DNA of 64,000 nt from Erigeron canadensis (taxonomy: Eukaryota > Streptophyta > Magnoliopsida > Asterales > Asteraceae): NCBI RefSeq assembly GCF_010389155.1, contig NC_057765.1, forward strand, positions 42,799,559-42,863,558, written 5' to 3'. Under the pieces are notes generated by a model that did not search any database, had not been told where the DNA came from, and was given only the letters and a program-made list of their open reading frames with translations. A program made the position numbers and the translations under genes. This document shows positions 58,073-64,000 of this stretch, piece by piece. The number at the start of each line of letters is the position of its first letter. Position 1 is the stretch's first letter.

Positions 58073-59635
58073 CTACTGGGCTAGGCAGAAAAACCTAGGG
58101 CCACCAGCCAATTCTTTTGGCACTAGTTTACGTATCAACTTAAGCAAAGTCTTTTGTAACGATCCAGCAGCGATCTCATCAATAAGCAACGATAATGTTG
58201 AAACATCAAGTGAGTAGCCTCTTGCATCCATTTCCTGTAAAAGCATCTCTACATCAACATAGCGCTTGTTCTTTAGATAACCTTGGAGAAGGCGGTAAGT
58301 AACATTATCTGGTGGGCAACCGCTCTCTTCCATTTGAAGGAACATCTGCTTTGCATCATTTAGAAGACCTTCCCGACACAAACTACTGATCATGACAGTA
58401 TATGTCCAAACAGTAGGTTGCACACCTTTCACTGCCAAGTCTTGGAAAAGATTTCTTGCAATCTCATGCATCCCGCATTTGCTTGCACCATCAATAAGGA
58501 TATTGTACACTTCAACATCCGAATTTAGCTTGCTATTACCCATCAACTTGAACAAAGAAAGTGCATCTTCTACCTCATGGTTGTTGTAAAGACCGTGTAA
58601 AATTATTCTATAAGTGCATTCATTTGGGATTTGGCCTTGTGCTCGCATCTCATCAAAGAGTTCGCGTGCAGCTCCACATTGTTTAGCCGTAAACAATCCT
58701 TGTATCATGGTGTTGTAAGTGACTGTATCGGGTTTCAGGCCTTTACTAGTTATTTCATGAAACATATGTAAGGCCTCATCTATCATCGACTTCTTGCAAT
58801 ACCCATTCGATCAGTAAACTGCTGTAAGCAAAAACATCAGGGAGGATACGTTTAAACACCATGGCATCAAAAACTGTTTTTGCTTTGGTCATTTCACCTT
58901 GCAAACAGCAACCATCTATGAGTGAACTGTATGTAATTATGTTCGGCTCCTTGCCTTTCTCCACCATGATGTTGATAACACTCTCTGCGTCTTCCGTCTT
59001 ACCTTCTTTGCATAACGAATCAACTAGTATGGTAAAGGTGTGCACATCCGGAGAGATCCTATAATCATCCATTTCTTTTAGCAACTTATACACCTCATCC
59101 CACTGACTTAATTTACATAGGCCGGAAATCAAAGAGGTGTATGTGATGACATCTGGTTGGATGCGTTTTTGAAAGACCATCTCTTTAAAAAGCTTGAAAG
59201 CAGCTGACAACAACACTTGATGGCACTATTCACAGTGTAGACACTAACAGGAAGGCCGATGGCACACATATGGTTGAAGAGATGAATGGAATGTGAAAAA
59301 TGATTCATTTTGGTAACGGAATTCAGCAACTGATTAAATTTCACAACAGAAGGAAGAGGGGTTGTCTGAGACATTTGATCGAACAGGTGGAGGGCATCTT
59401 CCAAATTGGTGACTTTTTGATATCTATATTTAGTAGGAGGAGGGTCCTGATCGTAAAAATAATTAACAGGGGGAGAGCGGTGAGGGGGTAAAAGGGAAGA
59501 AGATGAAATGTTGAAAAAGGAAGGGTTATTTTTTTTTTTGGATTTACCTCCTTTAGAATGTTTTTTTTTTTTTTTTTCTACGGCAAACTTATACTCGTAC
59601 TTTATAAAATAAAAATAAAAATTAAATTCTCTCAT
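58073..59635 (-). pseudogene. Broken P-class PPR gene, Rf-like
   Basis: Tandem 35-residue pentatricopeptide repeats on the minus strand (PDVITYTSLISGLCK, PNIITYSSLIDGCC, PDTVTYNTMIQGL, PTVWTYTVMISSLCR and others) mark an RNA-binding organelle protein like those of the restorer-of-fertility group. Three frames are needed. Near 59216 the frame of the N-terminal part jumps, with about one to two repeats missing, consistent with a deletion. Near 58802 one extra base shifts the frame again (the intended NGYCKKSMIDEALHMF is cut). The C-terminal 237 residues are open to the stop. The N-terminus is Lys-rich with a poly-T/A tract and no clear targeting peptide. Two independent lesions make it very unlikely to be functional. 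It lies between two copies of the cyclin 3' flank. Confidence 0.88.
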
Positions 59636-60084
59636 GTTAAAAACAACTTTTACCTATCAAATTGTGATTGGATAAGCTAAATGATTAATTCTCTTAGCCT
59701 ATAAATCTCCTAAAATTAAATAAATATGTAAGTGAATTTCACGTATTTTTTTCTAATCTAAACTCTTAAATTTACACATGTTACCATTTTATTTTTTTCC
59801 TAATCTAAACTCTAGAATTTTCACATGTTACTTTTTTATTTTATGAATAAGGAAAATTCATTTCTCACTAAATAATAAACTACATATTTTTACATATAAA
59901 GATTACAACTTAATGATTCTAAGTTGTTTCCCGATTAAAAGAATCCTTATATATAAAAAAAAAATAAAAATGGACGAGAGCAATTTTTCTTGTAATCATT
60001 ATCCCTTGAAACACTATGTTTTTGTTTAAACGATATTGTAAATACTGAGAGCAAGGTGCAATGGATTACCGTGATAAAGTCGAT
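59636..60084. other. Upstream of the PPR pseudogene, nothing recognised
   Basis: AT-rich with two short direct repeats (AATCTAAACTCT words near 59755 and 59802). Confidence 0.4.
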
Positions 60085-60510
60085 GTAGCGATGTGGGGGC
60101 TATTCGTATGTAGTGGTGATGTTTTGGTTGAGATCATTTTACTATTATGATCTTAATGTTTTTATTACCGAACTAGATTATGGTGTTTCTCTTTTAGTTT
60201 TGGATAATAATGTCAATAAAGAAACTCATTAAATATAAGAAAAACTTTATTTGAGATTCAAACTCATGATCTTATAGTCTCTCTAGACCTTTTCCCACCA
60301 CCAAAATACCGCTAGGCTATTAAGCCATAGACAATCTGTTTCATTCTAAAGGTCAGGAATTGTTACATATTAATTGTTTTACAACATAGACACAACTATT
60401 TTAGGAAGACAATGGTAATTGCTTTAACAAACAAACTTGTGTAACCTTGTACTTAGAGTGTAATTTGTTTGAATCATGATGACTACGAAGACGGATGGGT
60501 CTTTAGTTTA
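60085..60510. repeat. Second copy of the cyclin 3' flank
   Basis: See 56903-57400. It contains no cyclin coding sequence, so only the flank was copied. Confidence 0.85.
60212..60330 (-). mobile_element. Probable tRNA-derived SINE fragment
   Basis: Extra sequence in this copy of the duplicated flank. The minus strand shows A-box-like GGCTTAATAGCCTAGCGGT and B-box-like GAGTTTGAATCTC. No clear target duplication found. Confidence 0.5.
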
Positions 60511-60994
60511 AGAAGGTGAAACTCGAATTGTTGGGTGGGTGGTTTTTAAAGAATTTTCATCAGGAATGAGAGTTGTCCAGTTTTTATCAAAGGGTTCAAG
60601 ATTACGAGCGGACTTCATTTCAGTTGTGATTGGAATTTGGATCATAAGGATAAATTTAAACACTTATTAAGTATAGGGACTGAAATGTAAGTTCCTAAAG
60701 ATGGAGGGAAAAAACATGAACAAAGTTAACTCACTTCAGTCTGAACATATTCACTATTTTTGATCAATAAAACACTATCAAGATTCAAGATTTCAACTTT
60801 GAAATTTCAAATCACAAGAAACCCAGTTGCCAATACTTGCCATTCACACTCAGGATTCAAGATTTAACATTAAAGGTTATTAATTTATTAATTTCCCACT
60901 CTCTTGATTATTTTTTCCATGATTTTATATTATTGATTCTGCTCAATAAATAGTGAAATTAGGGGTTTAGTTTTGCTCAATTAATGAATTAATT
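60511..60994. promoter_or_regulatory. Presumed promoter and 5' UTR of the glycosyltransferase-like gene
   Basis: AT-rich DNA directly upstream of the reading frame. No single TATA box can be chosen with confidence. Confidence 0.3.
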
Positions 60995-61637
60995 ATGATA
61001 TATAAAATGGCAAACAAAAGAGGATTAGGGTTTTACACTCTGTTACTAATTGTATCTATATCAGCTCTGTTTATATATTCTGTGTATAAATCTTCCTTAA
61101 TTTCCATCTCATCATCATCAACACTCATAACTCCAACTTTCGAGAAACTCCAAAAAGATCCCAACTTTCAAAACCCCACAAGTTTCAGCCTCACTATCAA
61201 AGTATTGACTTACAATCGCCTAGCGTCGCTCTCGCGGTGCCTGAGGTCGTTATCCGCTGCTCATTATGATGATGAAAGGGTGAACCTTCATGTATTTGTT
61301 GATCATTTTAAGGTTTTAAATGAAAAAGATGAGAACTTGGATCAGAAACTGAATGAATCGAGAAAGATTCTTGCTTTTGTTGATGGGTTTGAGTGGAAGT
61401 TTGGGGAAAAGATGGTGCATTATCGGACTGGGAACGCTGGCCTCCAGGCGCAATGGTTGGAAGCATGGTGGCCTGTTTCGGATGACGAGTTTGCATTTGT
61501 GGTGGAAGATGATATTGAATTGTCGCCTTTGTATTACAGGTTTTTGAAGGGTTTGATTGTTAATTATTATTATAATGCAACAAATTATAGTCCATGGATA
61601 TATGGAGCTTCTTTACAACGGCCGAGGTTCGTGCCAG
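60995..61637 (+). CDS. Glycosyltransferase-like protein, first exon only
   Basis: The exon encodes about 214 residues and ends at a GTACC donor after RFVPG. The start is MIYKMANKRG; the second Met (61007) is an alternative. Residues 14-32 are a single hydrophobic anchor (TLLLIVSISALFIYSVY) after a short basic tail, giving a type II Golgi topology. The following domain starts TIKVLTYNRLASLSRCLRSL and contains HVFVDHF and FVVEDDIELS, where the EDD cluster could be the metal-binding motif of a GT-A fold, then WIYGASLQRPRFVP. This matches an uncharacterised plant glycosyltransferase family by overall look; substrate unknown. No later exon is recognisable in the remaining 2.3 kb, so the gene either continues past the window or has been separated from its 3' part by insertions. 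Confidence 0.8.
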
Positions 61638-62406
61638 GTACCATCTTGTTCTAATGCTTTATGTAGATTGATCTTGTAGAATCTGCTAGTCTGACATAAT
61701 ATGACTACATGAGTTAACATTATTGTGATCGATAAGTTTGAATTCTGGAAGTCATTCGATTTTGTACTTCAGCAAACAATCTTGGGTACTTTAGAGTGTA
61801 TACACTTTTCACAAAGGCGGAATGCCAGAATCTGTACTGATGTTGAGAAGTATCCTGTCATAGCGTGTTCAATTTGAGTGGATAAATTTGGGGTTTTCGT
61901 CATTCAACCTTAACATCTTATGCGCTAAAAAATGCCCAATATCCTAGAATATATGTAGAGAGAGGTCAATGAGCTCAATATCTAACTTTGGTTTGCTTTA
62001 GTTTTTAAGTATAAATGGACCGCTTTCTAATTCTGTTTGACAACATTTCTTAAGCTTTCTACATTCAGCTACTAAATCGAACACTGTAACACTGATGCTA
62101 ATATGCTACTATAAAGTTATGATAATAACAGAATCGATAACATTTATGAGTTCAGAAATAGGTTGACTATCAAAGTCAATGCTACTTTACTTATGGTATG
62201 CAGAGAGTGTTAGTTGTGCTTAGAGATAGATTGTTTTTGGAAGTTGATATATAGGTAACCGGAAAATTGAGTAGTTGGTATATATGTAAGCCATGATACT
62301 TGTGAGTTTTGAAATAGGTTTGACTGCCAAAGTCAATGTCACTTTACTTATGATGCAAAGAGTGTTAGTGATGCTTCGAGATTAATTTTTCTTGGAATCA
62401 AATATA
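61638..62406. other. Intron of the glycosyltransferase-like gene with tandem repeats
   Basis: From about 62130 a unit of roughly 140 bases (GATAACATTTATGAGTT, AGGTTGACT, CAAAGTCAATG, GAGTGTTAG) is repeated twice here and about twice more after the Mutator-like element (63780-64000). Confidence 0.6.
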
Positions 62407-63750
62407 GGGATTATGGCACTAGAGTGTAACAAACTATGACTCAATGGTTATGTAATGTAGCGACCTTTCAAATTGGCTATCTGATGTAAGAACCCTTGAT
62501 TTTTGTTCTTTTAATGTACCGGTTGACCTGTTGTACCGGTAGCCGGTAACAATGTTAATTTTACTTTGGGATTATGGCACACGAGTGTAACCAACTATGA
62601 CCTAATGGTTATGTTATGTAGTGATCTTTAAAACTGGCCATTTGATGTAAGAACCTCTCATTTTTGTTATTTTCATGTACCGGTTGACCTGTTATACGGT
62701 CATGGTTACGGTTGTGAGTTGTGAACTCCGACGAGATGGATGGTGGATGGTATTAGACTCCGACGAGATGGATGGTGGATGGTATTAGACTCCGACGACG
62801 TTGTAGTGGGTGGTCTCAGTCTCATTTTTTCTTCCATGCAAGAGGTGCGACCATCTCTCCATCGTCTCCACATCTGGACACGTGCCACCGCTGACAACTA
62901 CAAATAAAATAAACAAATGTCAGCCGCCACCCAGACAACCACCGTCGTCATTCTCTGCCAAAATCCCCCTTTTTTACCGCATTGTAAACCAACCTTGTTG
63001 GATCTTGATAAAGGTGGGGATGAGATGTTTGGATCTTTATGGTTAATAATGATGGGGTGATCATAACACAGTCTGATTTGGGGGTTAAGGTTTGTCACCA
63101 TCAAAAAGTGAAAGAAATTAAATTAAATTGATTTTAGGAAAAAGATTTGGGATTTGTTCTCGAAGAGGAAGCAATGGGACCATAGCTACGTACAGTGCAT
63201 TTATAAATGTATACATCATTCTATATCTAGTTTCAAAGTTTAGAAGTGGAAGTTATATCATTATTATTGAATCGTGTTCTAAAATCAATAAATGTATATA
63301 TGTATCCATCTATATCTAGTTTTGAATTGTGTTCGGGATTGAAGTTAGACATTGAGTTACAGTTTCACATTTGCTCTCCAGAAAAATTGTTGTTACCGAA
63401 GATAGTATCGGAAACTATCTGAAGAAGATGACCGGAGTATAAAGTCACCGGAGTAACACGGTAGCATACATCGAGTGATCAAAACAGAGAGGTTCTTACA
63501 TCAATTTAACACTTTCGTAGGTCACTACATTACATAACCTTTTGCTCATAGTTGGTTGCACTCCGGTGCCTTAATCCCTTTTCTTTTTTACGTCCAACGT
63601 GGAATTACCGGTTACAAATAGGATGTTACCCGGTTGGATACATTAAAAGAACAAAAATGGAAGGTACTTACATAGGATAGCCAGTTTGAAAGGTCACTAC
63701 ATTACATAACCATTGAGTCATAGTTGGTTACACTCCGGTGTCATAATCCC
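62407..63750. mobile_element. Mutator-like element with doubled terminal repeats
   Basis: 1344 bp. Left end GGGATTATGGCACTAGAG and right end, inverted, GGGATTATGACACCGGAG, with similarity for over 100 bases (GTTATGTAATGTAG, TTTTGTTCTTTTAATGTA). Flanks TCAAATATA (62398-62406) and TTAAATATA (63751-63759) form a 9-bp duplication, 8/9. A second, inner pair of the same terminal repeats starts near 62568 and ends near 63589. The interior (62700-63110) is less AT-rich, with a short tandem repeat of CTCCGACGAGATGGATGGTG (62726-62795), and could be captured host sequence, but no transposase is seen. Confidence 0.8.
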
Positions 63751-64000
63751 TTAAATATATAGCTAGCCTAAAGATTGACCAGTTGGTGTATATATAACAT
63801 AATCGATAACAATTATGAGTTTTGAAGTAGGTTTGACTGACAAAGTCAAGGATACTTTATTTTGTGGGATGCATAGAGGGTTAGACTTATTTGTGCTTAG
63901 AGATTGATTTTTCTAGCAATTGGATACAAAGGTAGCCTGAAGATTGAGCAGTTGGTGTATATATAAATGGTAATCATTATGCTGGAAAATAAGGATTTCC
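63751..64000. repeat. Tandem repeat units continuing past the window
   Basis: Roughly 140-base units (AGTTGGTGTATATATA, TTTTGAAGTAGGTTTGACTG) matching 62130-62400, so the Mutator-like element inserted within a pre-existing tandem array. Confidence 0.65.

Noticed and set aside
60995..61654. A complete 219-residue protein
   Set aside because: The last few codons run past a good GT donor into intron sequence; the domain is plainly cut, so it is annotated as a first exon only.
1..64000. A CRISPR array, operon or bacterial-type system
   Set aside because: No regularly spaced identical repeats with unique spacers; the genes have introns and plant promoters.
1..64000. A biosynthetic gene cluster
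   Set aside because: IMPDH, UBA protein, NC2-alpha, cystatin, cyclin and glycosyltransferase do not share a pathway, and no duplicated enzyme genes are present.

Overview
This is nuclear DNA of a flowering plant, most likely a eudicot. The genes have spliced GT-AG introns and AT-rich intergenic DNA packed with plant transposon families (PIF/Harbinger, CACTA, Mutator-like, hAT, Helitron, tRNA-derived SINEs, solo LTRs). The G/C-rich hairpin core of the large solo LTR and the Helitron style made me think of Asteraceae, but that is an impression and not shown.

Layout. 1-23 kb is an accessory region built from repeated copies of one segment, here called A (1-6.4 kb), B (7.7-9.8 kb), C (16.5-18.4 kb) and D (21.5-23.0 kb). 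Copies B and C each carry an intact two-exon gene for a secreted 83-residue, eight-cysteine defensin-like peptide; A carries a broken copy. The copies have been hit by datable transposons: a PIF/Harbinger element with an intact transposase in A, CACTA MITEs shared by B and C, a Mutator-type MITE only in C. Between B and C lie a 2.16-kb solo LTR and a Helitron carrying a decayed RPA1-like gene.

19-25 kb holds a decayed unrecognised gene (minus strand) and, 3.7 kb away, an inverted duplication of that gene's 5' end forming a long, near loop-less hairpin. 25.3-28.4 kb is a complete IMP dehydrogenase gene (minus, 4 exons, 506 aa). 28.5-35 kb is repeats: an Au-like SINE with 17-bp target duplication, a Copia-type solo LTR, a Helitron, and a hAT element nested in a SINE-like repeat. 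35-38.8 kb is an intact UBA-domain protein gene with a 1.45-kb intron in its 5' UTR. 39-47 kb is mostly non-coding with Helitron and MITE insertions.

47.2-61.6 kb is gene-rich: the NC2-alpha (DRAP1-type) histone-fold corepressor (6 exons, 263 aa), a phytocystatin (minus, 2 exons, 90 aa), a LINE remnant split by a hAT element, a B-type cyclin (7 exons, 413 aa) with Myb3R-type MSA elements in its promoter, a broken Rf-like PPR gene flanked by two copies of the cyclin 3' flank, and the first exon of a glycosyltransferase-like gene whose intron runs past the window end and contains a Mutator-like element with doubled terminal repeats.

The single-copy housekeeping genes (IMPDH, UBA protein, NC2-alpha, cyclin B) are unrelated in pathway and each has its own promoter; no operon-like or metabolic cluster is present. 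The best candidates for something not previously described are the defensin-like peptide cluster with its repeated promoter boxes and the hairpin derived from a neighbouring gene. All boundaries were read by eye from the sequence; no alignment or database search was run.
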